A stretch of 64,000 nt of DNA, taken from assembly GCA_016934955.1 (NCBI GenBank), contig JAFGRY010000008.1, positions 79,512-143,511 on the forward strand, given 5' to 3'. The notes below the pieces were generated by a model. That model worked only from the letters and a program-made list of their open reading frames with translations. It was not told the origin of the DNA and ran no database searches. How positions within the stretch are numbered: the first letter of the stretch is position 1; every line of letters starts with the position of its first letter. The DNA comes from a bacterium (GTDB lineage Bacteria > Zhuqueibacterota > QNDG01 > JAGLOF01). Positions 8,306 through 18,515 of the stretch are shown here, in pieces. The position numbers were made by a program, and so were the translations under genes.

Positions 8306-8334
8306 TTGCTTGTTACCTCTTTTTTCCCTATACT
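8306..8334 (+). promoter_or_regulatory. Sigma-70 promoter with start very close to the helicase ATG
   Basis: TTGCTT (8306-8311) and TATACT (8329-8334) are spaced by 17 bp. Transcription would start near 8341, only a few bases before the ATG at 8345. No Shine-Dalgarno sequence precedes that ATG, so a leaderless or nearly leaderless mRNA is implied. Confidence 0.6.
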
Positions 8335-8344
8335 TAACTCTAAT

Positions 8345-11197
8345 ATGGATATTCGTCCATCCCTTCTCGACGAACTGACGCTGACCTCGTTCGCGGCGTT
8401 CGATTTTGAAACCACCGGTCTCGATCCCACCGAGCATGAGATCCTGGAGGCGGGCATCGTCCGGTTCGGCGGGGGAGCGGTGGCGAACCGCTACAGCCGC
8501 CTCTTCAAGCCATCCGAACCCGTGCCCCGGGTCATCACCCAGATCACCGGCATACGCCAGGAAGACGTGGAAAACGAAGATCCCGTGCGCGACCATATGG
8601 ACGATATCGCCGCCATGCTGGAGGACACCTGGCTGGTGGCCCATAACGCCCCCTTCGACATGGGCTTTCTCATGAACACCTGCCGGCCCCTGGGGCTGGG
8701 AGAGGGCATCGACTACCGGCGGGTGATCGACACCCTCGATCTCTCCGCTCTCCTGCTTCCCGAACTTCCCAATCACAAACTGATAACGGTTGCCGAACAT
8801 CTCGGAGTTCCCATCGAGCCCGATCACCGCGCCGCAACCGACGCGGAGACCGCGGGCCTGGTGTTCCTCGAGCTGATCAAGCACGCGGTCACCCTGGACA
8901 GCGAAACCGTGCGCACCATACTCACGGTGCTGGCCGGATCCTCCGACGGGCTGCGGCCCTTTTTCGAGCGGGTCGCCGCCTTCATTCAGGATGCCGGCGG
9001 ACACGCGGCCCGCGTACGGCGCAGGGATCCCGACAACATCCTCGTGAACCCGGGCGCTCCCCCGGAATACGACGATACGCTCCGGGTCGATCAGCAGCGC
9101 ATCGACGCCTATTTCGAGCAGAATGGGCTGCTGGCGGGGGAACTCGGCGGCTATGAGTTCCGCAGGCCCCAGCTGGAGATGGCCCGGGCGGTGAACCGGG
9201 CTCTGAATGAGCGGGCGTTTCTCCTGGCGGAAGCCGGCACCGGCGTGGGCAAATCCATGGCCTATCTCTACCCGGCGGCCCTGCGGGCCGCGGCCGGCGG
9301 AGGCAGGGTCGTCCTTTCCACCCACACGAAAGCCCTGCAGGACCAGCTGTTCAGCAAGGAGATTCCCCTGATGATGCGGTTGCTCGACACTCCCTTTGCG
9401 GCCGTGCTCCTGAAGGGGAGGAACAACTACCTCTGCCTGGACCGCTGGACCCAGCTGCTGAGCGGCGCCGGGTCCTCGCTGCCGCCTTCCAGGCGGCGAC
9501 GGCTCCTGCCCATTGTACTCTGGGCAGCCCGGACCGGCACCGGCGACATCGAGGAGAATTCCGGATTCAACCGGGAACGCAATTCCGATATCTGGGCCCT
9601 GATCCAGTCGGACGGCGTGCACTGCCGGGGCGGCAAGTGCCGGTTTCAGAAGGACTGTTTTTATCAGCGGATTCGAAAATATTCAAAAACCGCGGGAGTG
9701 GTGCTTGTCAATCACGCTCTGCTCTTCAGCGACGCGGCCGCCGGCCATTCGGTGCTGGGGGAGTATGACACGCTCATCGTGGATGAGGCGCACGCCGTCG
9801 AGAAGATCGCTTCCGAGAGCCTCAGCCTGCGGCTGAGCCACTGGCTGTTCATGGATTTCTGCGGCGGGCTCTACCAGGAAACCCAGGCCGGAACGGGACT
9901 GCTTGCCGATCTTTTCGCCGCCGTCTCCGGGGCCAGAGAGAAGGACCGGATGCCCGCGCTGCTGGATCGGCTGACGCGGATGAGCGTGGAGGTGCGGGAG
10001 ACGAGCAGACGGTTCTTCGCCGCCGCAGGCGCGGTGATCGGCGATCCGCCGGCCCAGCGGGGCTTTTCGGCGCGAAAGCGGTTCCGCGCGTCCCGGGAGC
10101 TTTTCGGCGGTATCGAGGAGGAGCTGCAGTCGCTGCGTCACCTGCTCGAAGACATGGCCGCTGATCTTTCGGCGTTTACAGCGCTTTTCAGCAAGCACCT
10201 CGATGACGGCTCCGAGGTCTTTGACATCCAGAGCCGGGAGCTTGAACGGGTGCAGGAAACCCTGCAGCAGCTGCTTTTGGCGCTGGCCCATTTCAGCAAG
10301 GACGACTACTCCCGGGACATTGTCTGGGGCGAGCATGTGCGGGCCGTTCCGGAGACGCGGGTCACCCTCTACTCGGTGCCCCTGGATATTGCCGGGAAAT
10401 TGAACGAGATGGTCTATCCGGGGCTGGAGCGGTGCGTGCTCACATCGGCGACCCTTTCAATCGCCGATTCATTTTCGTATATTATGGAGCGGCTGGGGCT
10501 GGACCGGCTCGACCGGGACAGAGTATCCACCGCGCTCTTCGGCTCACCCTTCAACTATGATGAACAGACACTGCTGCTGGCGCCGGGATTTCTGCCCACA
10601 CCGAAGGAGCGGGGATTCGAAGACGCGGTGGCCGATCTTCTGGTCAGCATGCTGGAGGTGCGGCCGGTGGGGACCATGGTGCTCTTCACCTCCCACAGCA
10701 TGCTGCAGCAGGTGCACGGGCTCCTGCTGCCCCGTCTGGAAACGCTGGGGATCAGACTGCTGGGCCAGGGGATCGACGGCCCCCGGTCGCTGCTCCTGAA
10801 GCATTTTCAGGAGGACCGGCAGTCCGTGCTTCTCGGTACAAGCAGCTTCTGGGAGGGAGTGGATGTCCCCGGTGAGGCCCTGGAGCTGCTGGTCATCACC
10901 AAGATCCCCTTCGACGTTCCCACCGATCCCATCGTCGAAGCCCGCACCGAGGCGGTACAGGCCCGCAGCGGCAACGGGTTCATCAATTTTTCCGTTCCGG
11001 AAGCCGTGGTGCGTTTCAGGCAGGGATTCGGCCGGCTCATCCGGTCCGGGAGTGACCGGGGCGCCGTGCTTTTAGCCGATACCCGTATCATCAAAAGCCG
11101 CTACGGCCGTCTCTTTCTTGACTCGCTGCCGTTGCAGGCGGACGTTGCCGACAATCCCGAGCACCTGCTTGCCGTATTCAGTAAATGGTTCAATTAG
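8345..11197 (+). CDS. DinG-family helicase with N-terminal DEDDh exonuclease domain
   Basis: 950 residues. Residues about 15-185 are a DnaQ-like 3'-5' exonuclease domain: FDFETTG (19-25), [10 protein letters not shown] and HRAATDAE supply the DEDD acidic residues and the histidine. An XPD/DinG-type superfamily 2 helicase follows, with Walker A GTGVGKS near residue 300 and DEAH at 480-483. Between them lie Cys364, Cys427, Cys432 and Cys438, spaced as the 4Fe-4S ligands of DinG/XPD helicases. Bacillus-type DinG has the exonuclease and E. coli DinG the cluster; this protein appears to have both. Likely role is 5'-3' unwinding of R-loops, forks or damaged DNA. ATG 8345 is chosen because the sequence upstream reads as a promoter. 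Confidence 0.88.
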   Translation: MDIRPSLLDELTLTSFAAFDFETTGLDPTEHEILEAGIVRFGGGAVANRYSRLFKPSEPVPRVITQITGIRQEDVENEDPVRDHMDDIAAMLEDTWLVAHNAPFDMGFLMNTCRPLGLGEGIDYRRVIDTLDLSALLLPELPNHKLITVAEHLGVPIEPDHRAATDAETAGLVFLELIKHAVTLDSETVRTILTVLAGSSDGLRPFFERVAAFIQDAGGHAARVRRRDPDNILVNPGAPPEYDDTLRVDQQRIDAYFEQNGLLAGELGGYEFRRPQLEMARAVNRALNERAFLLAEAGTGVGKSMAYLYPAALRAAAGGGRVVLSTHTKALQDQLFSKEIPLMMRLLDTPFAAVLLKGRNNYLCLDRWTQLLSGAGSSLPPSRRRRLLPIVLWAARTGTGDIEENSGFNRERNSDIWALIQSDGVHCRGGKCRFQKDCFYQRIRKYSKTAGVVLVNHALLFSDAAAGHSVLGEYDTLIVDEAHAVEKIASESLSLRLSHWLFMDFCGGLYQETQAGTGLLADLFAAVSGAREKDRMPALLDRLTRMSVEVRETSRRFFAAAGAVIGDPPAQRGFSARKRFRASRELFGGIEEELQSLRHLLEDMAADLSAFTALFSKHLDDGSEVFDIQSRELERVQETLQQLLLALAHFSKDDYSRDIVWGEHVRAVPETRVTLYSVPLDIAGKLNEMVYPGLERCVLTSATLSIADSFSYIMERLGLDRLDRDRVSTALFGSPFNYDEQTLLLAPGFLPTPKERGFEDAVADLLVSMLEVRPVGTMVLFTSHSMLQQVHGLLLPRLETLGIRLLGQGIDGPRSLLLKHFQEDRQSVLLGTSSFWEGVDVPGEALELLVITKIPFDVPTDPIVEARTEAVQARSGNGFINFSVPEAVVRFRQGFGRLIRSGSDRGAVLLADTRIIKSRYGRLFLDSLPLQADVADNPEHLLAVFSKWFN

Positions 11198-11211
11198 GAG
11201 TGAAAGGATAG

Positions 11212-12673
<1,462 letters not shown>

Positions 12674-12675
<2 letters not shown>

Positions 12676-12718
12676 AAAAAACCGGGTTCCGCCGCTTTTC
12701 GCTGCCTGAGAACCCGGT
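12674..12718 (-). terminator. Intrinsic terminator for rpsT
   Basis: The stem ACCGGGTTC (12681-12689) / GAACCCGGT (12710-12718) has a 20-base loop and, read on the reverse strand, ends in a run of seven T residues (12674-12680). It abuts the guaB stop, so it may also help end guaB transcripts. Confidence 0.8.
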
Positions 12719-12763
12719 ACGACCGGAAGAAATACGGCGCTTTTCCGGGCGCCGCACCATCGT

Positions 12764-13018
12764 TTACTGTTTGGCGGTGACGCTCCTGGTTAACCTGGAC
12801 TTGAGGTTGGCCGCTTTGTTGCGGTGAATGATCCCTTTGTTGGCCATTTTATCCAGGGTGGAAACAGCGTTTTTGAGCTCGACAGCGGCTGTTTCTTTGT
12901 CAGGAGCATTTCTTACTTTTTTGATGGCGGTTTTCATCGCCGATCTTTTCTGAACATTGCGCAAACGTCTCGTCTCACTCTGCCGGACACGTTTTTTCGA
13001 TGATTTATGCTGTGGCAT
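12764..13018 (-). CDS. rpsT: 30S ribosomal protein S20
   Basis: 84 residues, highly basic, with the S20 pattern: HKSSKKRVRQSETRRLRN at the N-terminus, then a helical hairpin with ANKGIIHRNKAANLKSRL. It binds 16S rRNA in the body of the small subunit. It is a single-gene unit with its own promoter and terminator, as is common for rpsT. Confidence 0.97.
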   Translation of the reverse strand: MPQHKSSKKRVRQSETRRLRNVQKRSAMKTAIKKVRNAPDKETAAVELKNAVSTLDKMANKGIIHRNKAANLKSRLTRSVTAKQ

Positions 13019-13052
13019 GTATACCTCATGTTCTCTTTCTTACAGGACATTA

Positions 13053-13081
13053 AATATACAAAATGAGTCAGGTATTGTCAA
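13053..13081 (-). promoter_or_regulatory. Sigma-70 promoter for rpsT
   Basis: On the reverse strand TTGACA (13081-13076) and TATATT (13058-13053) are spaced by 17 bp. This is a near-consensus promoter about 35 bp before the S20 start codon. Confidence 0.8.
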
Positions 13082-13114
13082 GTTGTTAATTGCATTTCAT
13101 CATACAGAGAGATT

Positions 13115-13693
13115 ATGCTCCCGGCCTCGCTCGTCATAGGTGTGCTGCTGACCGGTGTCGTTTTGGTACTGACCCTTCCGGCCGTGCTGGAGCTCGCACT
13201 GAGATGGCGGGATGCATCTGTTCGAATTCAGGTGAGTCTTTTACTATTCGGGCGGCGCCGCTGGCGGCTTTTCCCCGTTAAACGGCATGCAAACGGCGGC
13301 GGAAGACCACGATCCCGGCGAAATGCACGCGGCGTATTCGTCAAGCGGGTGCTTCGGAATGCAGCGGAAAGCGGTCATCTGCTGCTTTCACTGCTGCGGC
13401 GTCTGGCGATGCATATTCAGATCAGTAATGTCTCCATAGCCGGGAGTTACAGTCTTTGCGATCCCGCCTGGACGGGCTGGATGGCGGGGGCGATAGCGGC
13501 GGCGGGAGCCGCGGCCGGCCCCGGTACGGTTGATCACCTGCGGCCGGACTTCAGAGGTGACCGTACCGACATCTCGGTGTCAGTGGAGCTGCATGTCAGG
13601 CCGATACGTATCATTCTTGTCAGCGCTGTCTATCTGGTGCGATTCCTGCAACAGCACGGTACAGGTGAAAAGAGGAGGAAGAGGCGATGGTAA
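13115..13693 (+). CDS. DUF2953 (YtfI-like) membrane-anchored protein
   Basis: 192 residues. One N-terminal transmembrane segment (about 4-27) is followed by a basic linker (residues 50-75) and a C-terminal part with ISNVSIAGSYSLCDPAWTGWMAGAI. This fits DUF2953, the family of Bacillus YtfI. The stop overlaps the start of the YtfJ-like gene by 7 bp; the same gene order, ytfI-ytfJ, is found in Firmicutes. Function is not known. The family call rests on the conserved central motif and the neighbour. Confidence 0.65.
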   Translation: MLPASLVIGVLLTGVVLVLTLPAVLELALRWRDASVRIQVSLLLFGRRRWRLFPVKRHANGGGRPRSRRNARGVFVKRVLRNAAESGHLLLSLLRRLAMHIQISNVSIAGSYSLCDPAWTGWMAGAIAAAGAAAGPGTVDHLRPDFRGDRTDISVSVELHVRPIRIILVSAVYLVRFLQQHGTGEKRRKRRW

Positions 13694-14043
13694 TCGAGGA
13701 TCTGATAAAGACCGTTCTCGATGAGCTGCGGAAGATGACCAGAACGGAGAATGTGGTCGGGGATCCGCTGAAACTGGATACCGCCACGATCATTCCCGTT
13801 TCACGCATTTCCGTCGGATTCGGAGCGGGAGGCGGCGCCGGGACCGGGGATACAGGCCGGGGGGAGGCAACCGGTGGCGGCGCCTCCATCGAACCGGTCG
13901 CGTTTATCGTGATCAGGGATGACAAGGTTGAACTGATCAGCGTCAAGGAAGAGAAGATGTCCCTGGGCAAGGTCATCGATCTCGTCCCGGGACTCATCGA
14001 CAAGGTAAAAGAGGCCGGGAAAAAACAAAAGGATGAGACATGA
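13687..14043 (+). CDS. GerW/YtfJ-family protein
   Basis: 118 residues. The order IEDLIKTVLDEL, TIIPVSRISVGFGAGGG, a Gly-rich linker, then EPVAFIVIRDDKVELI matches the GerW/YtfJ family, known as a sporulation protein in Bacillus but also found in organisms that do not form spores. It overlaps the upstream gene by 7 bp and the next by 4 bp, so the three are likely translated together. No spore genes are visible here, so a spore role should not be assumed. Confidence 0.8.
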   Translation: MVIEDLIKTVLDELRKMTRTENVVGDPLKLDTATIIPVSRISVGFGAGGGAGTGDTGRGEATGGGASIEPVAFIVIRDDKVELISVKEEKMSLGKVIDLVPGLIDKVKEAGKKQKDET

Positions 14044-14234
14044 GCCGTCGAACCAGTTCCCTGCAGGGGGATCTCTTTATATCGCCGGACGAACAGAATC
14101 CGGCGCTGAGAGTGAAAGAACTCGACAAACTGATCGCCGCCGCCCTGAAAAAGGGGAAGTATGATCTGGCCAGAGAGCTGACCGCCGAGCAGGAGCATCT
14201 CATCCAGCATCTGGTGAGCGGCAGTGACGAATAG
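14040..14234 (+). CDS. Small protein with UVR-like helical hairpin
   Basis: 64 residues. Its start overlaps the stop of the YtfJ-like gene as ATGA. Residues 26-56 (VKELDKLIAAALKKGKYDLA, then RELTAEQEHLI) have the spacing of a UvrB/UvrC (UVR) motif, a two-helix protein-interaction module. The N-terminus SLQGDLFISPDEQNP is polar. It may be an interaction partner of the preceding gene products. Unknown otherwise; the call is from pattern alone. Confidence 0.55.
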   Translation: MSRRTSSLQGDLFISPDEQNPALRVKELDKLIAAALKKGKYDLARELTAEQEHLIQHLVSGSDE

Positions 14235-14283
14235 GAAGCAGCCGGCCGCGGCCGGCTGCGACAAGGCAAAGGATAGACACTGT

Positions 14284-14736
14284 ATGCATGAGATTACGGT
14301 CAATGTTACCCGGGTCCCCGGCAGCGAGGATCTCCCGCTTCCCGCCTATCAGTCCGACGGCGCGGCCGGCCTCGATCTGACGGCCGCAGTGACGGGGGAT
14401 ACGGTCATCGAGCCGGGTGCGACGATGCTCATCCCGACGGGGCTGAAAATCGCCATACCGTCAGGGTATGAGGGACAGGTGCGGCCCCGGAGCGGTCTGG
14501 CCCTCAGGCACGGACTGGGTGTGCTCAACGCGCCCGGTACCATCGATTCCGATTACCGGGGCGAAGTGGGGGTCATTGTCTTCAATGTCGGTGCTGAACC
14601 GTTCACGGTGAGGCGGGGCGACCGTATCGCCCAGCTGGTGGTCACCCGGTATGAACGGGTAACGCTGCGCCTCACCGACACGCTCGACGAGAGCGGACGG
14701 GGCGAAGGCGGCTTCGGGTCCACGGGAAGAACCTAG
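14284..14736 (+). CDS. dut: dUTP diphosphatase (dUTPase)
   Basis: 150 residues from the ATG at 14284; the frame is open 60 bases upstream, but AAGGATAG fits this start. All five trimeric dUTPase motifs are present: AGLDLTA, RPRSGLAL, GTIDSDYRGEVGV, RGDRIAQLV and the C-terminal arm GRGEGGFGSTG. It hydrolyses dUTP to dUMP and pyrophosphate, keeping uracil out of DNA. The C-terminal arm is complete, so the enzyme should be active. Confidence 0.96.
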   Translation: MHEITVNVTRVPGSEDLPLPAYQSDGAAGLDLTAAVTGDTVIEPGATMLIPTGLKIAIPSGYEGQVRPRSGLALRHGLGVLNAPGTIDSDYRGEVGVIVFNVGAEPFTVRRGDRIAQLVVTRYERVTLRLTDTLDESGRGEGGFGSTGRT

Positions 14737-14847
14737 ACCGGGCAGGTCGTCTTTATTTTTACCGGTCGCCGCGACAATTTCATGGCTTTTAATGTTCAAA
14801 TGTCATACATTCAACGGGATAATCAGGCATAGCGGAGATACTGCGGG

Positions 14848-15375
14848 ATGTCAATACCAGAAACCGACGATCGGATCCTCTCGATTCGCATACGGGAATC
14901 CGACCAGTCCGCCTTCAAGGAACTCTACCTCAGGTATTATGAGGCCATCAGCCGGTATGTCTGGTACCGGCTGCGCAGCCGGGAACAGGTTGAAGATCTC
15001 GTTCAGGAAGTCTTTACCCGGCTCTGGAGCCACCGGTCACGTCTGCGGCCGGACAAATCGGTCAAAGCCTATCTGTACCGGACGGCCTCCAATCTCATCG
15101 TCGACCGCTACCGGAAGAGGGGGTCTGAAACCGCCTTTCTCTCGGAAGTGAAAAGCCCGGTAACCGATGACAGTGAGGAAACCGATATCAGACTCTCCAT
15201 GGAAGCGGCCATCGCCTGTCTGCCTCCCAAGGAGAAGACAGTGGTCATGCTGAGCAGGTACGAAGGGCTGAAATACCAGGAAATCGCCGACATCTGTCAT
15301 ATTTCCGTGAAAACGGTTGAAAGCCGTATGACCAAAGCGTTCAGGCGGCTTCGCGAAGAGCTTGACGATCAGTAA
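14848..15375 (+). CDS. ECF RNA polymerase sigma factor (FecI-like)
   Basis: 175 residues with sigma region 2 (AFKELYLRYYEAISRYVWYR, then EDLVQEVFTRLW) and region 4 (CLPPKEKTVVMLSRYEGLKY, then ISVKTVESRMTKAFRRLREEL). It is followed after 65 bp by a FecR-type protein and then an STN-domain protein, the order of Fec-like surface-signalling systems of Bacteroidetes and relatives. It would direct RNA polymerase to these or distant targets when FecR relays a signal. Confidence 0.9.
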   Translation: MSIPETDDRILSIRIRESDQSAFKELYLRYYEAISRYVWYRLRSREQVEDLVQEVFTRLWSHRSRLRPDKSVKAYLYRTASNLIVDRYRKRGSETAFLSEVKSPVTDDSEETDIRLSMEAAIACLPPKEKTVVMLSRYEGLKYQEIADICHISVKTVESRMTKAFRRLREELDDQ

Positions 15376-15440
15376 AAAAATGAGCATTGTGCATAGGGAT
15401 AATTGGAAACCGGACGTACTAGTGTACGAGAGGCAACAGA

Positions 15441-16484
15441 ATGGAGCGTCAATTGATCAGTTCGAAGTTTGAAAAATTATGTGTGAAAGCTGCCGCCGAG
15501 CAGCTTACCGAAAAAGAGAGAGCCCTGCTCGATGTCTGGATGAGCGGTTCTGAAGAGAACGCCGCCTATTATTCGCAGATCCAGTCCGTATGGCAGGCGG
15601 CCCGGCCGCCCGAATTTGTTCCTGAAAAAAGCGCGGAAGCGGCGTGGCTCCGCATGGAGGCTGTTTTGAACAGGCCCCGGACATCCCGAAAAAGCGGCCT
15701 ACAGGCCCTGCTGGAACGGATGGCCGCTTTCTTCGCGGCCGGCATGCGTCCCGGATTGCGGCCCGTGATGATCGGCGCTCTTCTGGTGATCGTGGCAGTG
15801 GGCAGCTGGCGGATTGTCGCGTTTAACGCCGGACCCGGCTCGGATTCGGTGATCAGCACGAAAAACAGGCAGAAGACCGAGATGACCCTTGTGGACGGAT
15901 CGGTGGTCACCCTCAATTTCGGCAGCACTCTGAAATACGCCGATAATTTCGGCCGCGACAGCAGGGAAGTCCATCTGGATGGGGAAGCATATTTTTCCAT
16001 CGTGCATAACGGCCTTCCCTTTACCGTCATCACCAGGAATGCCCGCACCACGGTCCTGGGCACGGAGTTCAGCGTCAAGTCCAGGGGCAGTTCCACCCGG
16101 GTCATTGTCAGGGAAGGGCGTGTCCGGCTCGAGGCCGCGGACACGCGTACAGCCGCTGCCGACAATGTCATCCTCACCGCTGATCAGATGAGCGAGATCG
16201 TGGGCGCGGCGGCGCCCGAAGAGCCGGTTCAGGTCGACGCTGAAGAGATGCTCGGCTGGCTGGACGGCCGCCTCGTCTTTCTGCAGACACCCCTCCCCGA
16301 GGTCCTGGAGGATCTGGAGCATGCGTATGACGTGCGATTCGTTCTTGCCGACACCACCCTGGAAAACCGGACGCTGACCGCGGTTTTTGAGCAGACATCG
16401 TTCGAGACCGTGCTGTCCGCAATCTGTCTCACCATGGGTGTGCAGTACGACAGTCATGAAAACGTGTACGAGATACGCGAGTAA
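15441..16484 (+). CDS. FecR-family transmembrane sigma regulator with DUF4974
   Basis: 347 residues: a cytoplasmic N-terminal part that can hold the sigma factor (1-105), one transmembrane helix at about 108-127, a periplasmic FecR beta domain (about 140-235; DGSVVTLNFGSTLKY, VLGTEFSVK, VREGRV) and a C-terminal STN-like DUF4974 module (about 268-345; LPEVLEDLEHAYDVRFV). This is the Bacteroidetes type of FecR. It sits between the ECF sigma gene and the STN-TonB gene, 16 bp from the latter, and should transmit a periplasmic signal to the sigma factor. Confidence 0.92.
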   Translation: MERQLISSKFEKLCVKAAAEQLTEKERALLDVWMSGSEENAAYYSQIQSVWQAARPPEFVPEKSAEAAWLRMEAVLNRPRTSRKSGLQALLERMAAFFAAGMRPGLRPVMIGALLVIVAVGSWRIVAFNAGPGSDSVISTKNRQKTEMTLVDGSVVTLNFGSTLKYADNFGRDSREVHLDGEAYFSIVHNGLPFTVITRNARTTVLGTEFSVKSRGSSTRVIVREGRVRLEAADTRTAAADNVILTADQMSEIVGAAAPEEPVQVDAEEMLGWLDGRLVFLQTPLPEVLEDLEHAYDVRFVLADTTLENRTLTAVFEQTSFETVLSAICLTMGVQYDSHENVYEIRE

Positions 16485-16499
16485 CGGGAAGCGAATGCT

Positions 16500-17594
16500 A
16501 TGGTGAACATAAAAACGACATCACGTGTTCTGGGCGTCATTTTTTCAGCCATAGCCGTTCTCCCCGGGTTTTCCCAGGATATCCCCGCTGAAAAATCCGT
16601 AACCCTTCACCTCACCGATGTCCCCCTGCGGCAGGCACTGCAATCAATCGCCGATCAGGCGGATGTGAAATTCGTTTTTTCCGACGATCATGTAAACAGC
16701 CGGCGCATTACCTGCATGATGAATGCCGTCGCTCTGCAGGAGGCCCTGAACATTATTTCTTTGCGTACCGGGCTGGCTTTTGCGATGATGCCGGCCCGCA
16801 CCGTTGTCATCTACCGTGAGGCTTCGACCAGCTCCGAGACGGCAGACGAGGCTCCCTTCAGTGCCAACCCCATGCGTCCGCCGGTGCTCAAAGACGTGAT
16901 CGAACCATATTACCCGCCGCTTGCCAAAAACGAGGGACTGGAAGGACGGGTTGGCATCGAAATGCTCGTGTCGAGCGCGGGCCGGGTGAGCGATGTCCGT
17001 ATCTCCTCATCCTCGGGATATAGAATTCTCGACCGGGCGGCGATGGAATTCGCCCGTCAGCTGACATTCGAACCGGCGATGCAGGGCAGCCGGCCTGTGG
17101 AGACCTGGATTTCGCGGATATTCACCTACAATCTGGAAGAGAGGACCCTGCTCCCCGAGCGGTACGCCGCCCAGATCGGGGAATTGCGGGCGCAGCTGAA
17201 AGGCGCCGACAGCGCCTCCCGGCACAGTGTCTACTGGAGCCTGCTGCAAACCCACGCGCAGTACTGCCGGCTGCTGATTGAACAGGGCAGTGTGCTCGAC
17301 AACGATCTGCTCCTTCCTATCGTCAGTGAGGAGACCCGCCGCTCCTGGCAGCAGTGGTGGCAATCCGAACCGCTTTTTTTCATTGTCTTTCACGATTACC
17401 TTCGCCGCAATCCCGATTCGCCATATCGTGACGACGCGGTGGCGAAAATGAGATATTTTGCAGGTATTCTCGTCAATAGAATTCTGGACCGGCCCAGCGC
17501 CGATCCTGAAATACAAGCCAGACAGAATCGTTTCATTGATGACGTGCGCACGTTTTTGAAAAACGATTATTCCGGAACCCCAACCGAATCCTGA
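16500..17594 (+). CDS. Periplasmic STN domain fused to TonB C-terminal domain
   Basis: 364 residues: signal peptide (about 1-26), secretin/TonB short N-terminal (STN) domain (about 34-106; VTLHLTDVPLRQALQSIADQ), a short linker, a TonB C-terminal domain (about 128-212; EPYYPPLAKNEGLEGRVGIE, then SSGYRILDRAAMEFARQ) and an unassigned, mostly helical C-terminal 150 residues. In Fec-type operons this place is held by a TonB-dependent receptor, in which the STN domain is followed by plug and barrel. No plug, barrel or TonB-type membrane anchor is present here. The ribosome site is GGGAAGCG. Domain calls are good; the combined role is unknown. Confidence 0.75.
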   Translation: MVNIKTTSRVLGVIFSAIAVLPGFSQDIPAEKSVTLHLTDVPLRQALQSIADQADVKFVFSDDHVNSRRITCMMNAVALQEALNIISLRTGLAFAMMPARTVVIYREASTSSETADEAPFSANPMRPPVLKDVIEPYYPPLAKNEGLEGRVGIEMLVSSAGRVSDVRISSSSGYRILDRAAMEFARQLTFEPAMQGSRPVETWISRIFTYNLEERTLLPERYAAQIGELRAQLKGADSASRHSVYWSLLQTHAQYCRLLIEQGSVLDNDLLLPIVSEETRRSWQQWWQSEPLFFIVFHDYLRRNPDSPYRDDAVAKMRYFAGILVNRILDRPSADPEIQARQNRFIDDVRTFLKNDYSGTPTES

Positions 17595-17715
17595 CAAGGA
17601 GGTGAATTACAGGAAGAGAGGTTGCCAATACCATCATCACGATCATCGTCCCCGTTCCGGGGTATGCGTGCGGATGTACGCACGAAGATACGTACTGTTA
17701 TCAATGGAGGTTACC

Positions 17716-18339
17716 ATGAAGTCCTATATGTCGTTTTTTACGGCCTGCGGTCTTCTCGTTCTGGCCGGATGCGCCACCACGAGGATGACGGCAAGCAACA
17801 CGAAAATGTCCTTCGAATATGAGGGAGACAGTTACACCATTCAGAGTCACAATCCCGATACCCAGGTCGGGTACAATATTCTCGTATCGATGCAGGATGA
17901 AAAGACCGTTTTCAAGGCGCTGGATGAACAACAGGACGGGGTTATCGATAAAGTGGTCGTCGGCGACATTCCCATGTGGAAAGCGCAGACCATATATGAT
18001 GCGGGCATCAAGTCGGGCAGAGAAAAGGGCGCGGTGAAAAAGCGCTACGTGGAACGCACCTACACCTGTTCCGATGCCAATTACTACTATGTCCTGCAGA
18101 CATTCGAACTCGCAGTCGGAGATGTGTACAACAAACTGGTGATTCAGGATAGATCCACTTCCTTTTTCCAGACGATTGTCACCGATATCGATGCCGACGG
18201 CAGTCTCAACAGGATCGATAAAGACGGCAAATTGAGTATGGATGCCTATCAGGATTTCTACAAGACGGTGATCGCCCGGGGTATGTCCGAGGGAAAGATT
18301 CAGAAATCGGACAACAAATATCTCGTTGCCATGCGCTGA
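17716..18339 (+). CDS. Lipoprotein of unknown function
   Basis: 207 residues from the ATG at 17716, with TGGAGG six bases upstream. LLVLAGC is a clear lipobox, so the mature protein starts at a cysteine near residue 18. The rest has mixed strand/helix character with no motif I recognise. The 120 bp upstream contain small hairpins, including GTGCG-N6-CGCAC, and no obvious promoter, so it may be cotranscribed with the STN-TonB gene. A strong terminator follows. Confidence 0.7.
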   Translation: MKSYMSFFTACGLLVLAGCATTRMTASNTKMSFEYEGDSYTIQSHNPDTQVGYNILVSMQDEKTVFKALDEQQDGVIDKVVVGDIPMWKAQTIYDAGIKSGREKGAVKKRYVERTYTCSDANYYYVLQTFELAVGDVYNKLVIQDRSTSFFQTIVTDIDADGSLNRIDKDGKLSMDAYQDFYKTVIARGMSEGKIQKSDNKYLVAMR

Positions 18340-18364
18340 TGGCCGTCGGCTACAGGTCGTTGTA

Positions 18365-18402
18365 AACGCCTGCTGAAGGAGTCCTTCAGCAGGCGTTTTT
18401 TT
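18365..18402 (+). terminator. Rho-independent terminator after the lipoprotein gene
   Basis: A 14-bp stem (CGCCTGCTGAAGGA / TCCTTCAGCAGGCG) around a single G, followed by seven T residues. It ends the sigma/FecR/STN-TonB/lipoprotein block. Confidence 0.93.
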
Positions 18403-18440
18403 ATTGGACGCGGGCCTTCTGTAAGAATTTGCTGGATTAA

Positions 18441-18480
18441 ATGCGAATGTTTTCGCATACTCTGGTGTCACATGTATATA
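18441..18480 (+). promoter_or_regulatory. Operator-like dyad and candidate promoter of the ferredoxin/nitroreductase operon
   Basis: ATGCGAA-N4-TTCGCAT (18441-18458) is a perfect dyad. Its right arm includes a possible -35 (TTCGCA) placed 17 bp before TATATA (18475-18480). The layout would suit a repressor or activator at this promoter. Regulator unknown. Confidence 0.45.
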
Positions 18481-18515
18481 CGGCAATCAGTGCATCTGAC
18501 ATGTAAGGAGAACCA

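Larger units (their letters stand above)
7871..8344. other. 474-bp intergenic region rich in repeats
   Basis: No convincing gene. It contains an AT-rich tract with two CAATATCCAA copies, a full copy of the palindromic repeat, a CTGCCTCC repeat tract, the 15-bp palindrome TTGTTTT-A-AAAACAA at 8264-8278, and a promoter reading into the helicase gene. Each is listed on its own where supported. Confidence 0.7.

Noticed and set aside
8118..8378. An 86-codon open frame in the spacer before the helicase gene
   Set aside because: It runs through the right arm of the repeat and the promoter, has no ribosome site and has low-complexity composition.
13687..14043. YtfJ-like gene as evidence that the organism forms spores
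   Set aside because: The family occurs in many non-sporulating bacteria, and nothing else here points to sporulation.
17602..17715. Upstream extension of the lipoprotein at 17716
   Set aside because: It would bury the lipobox; TGGAGG precedes the ATG at 17716.
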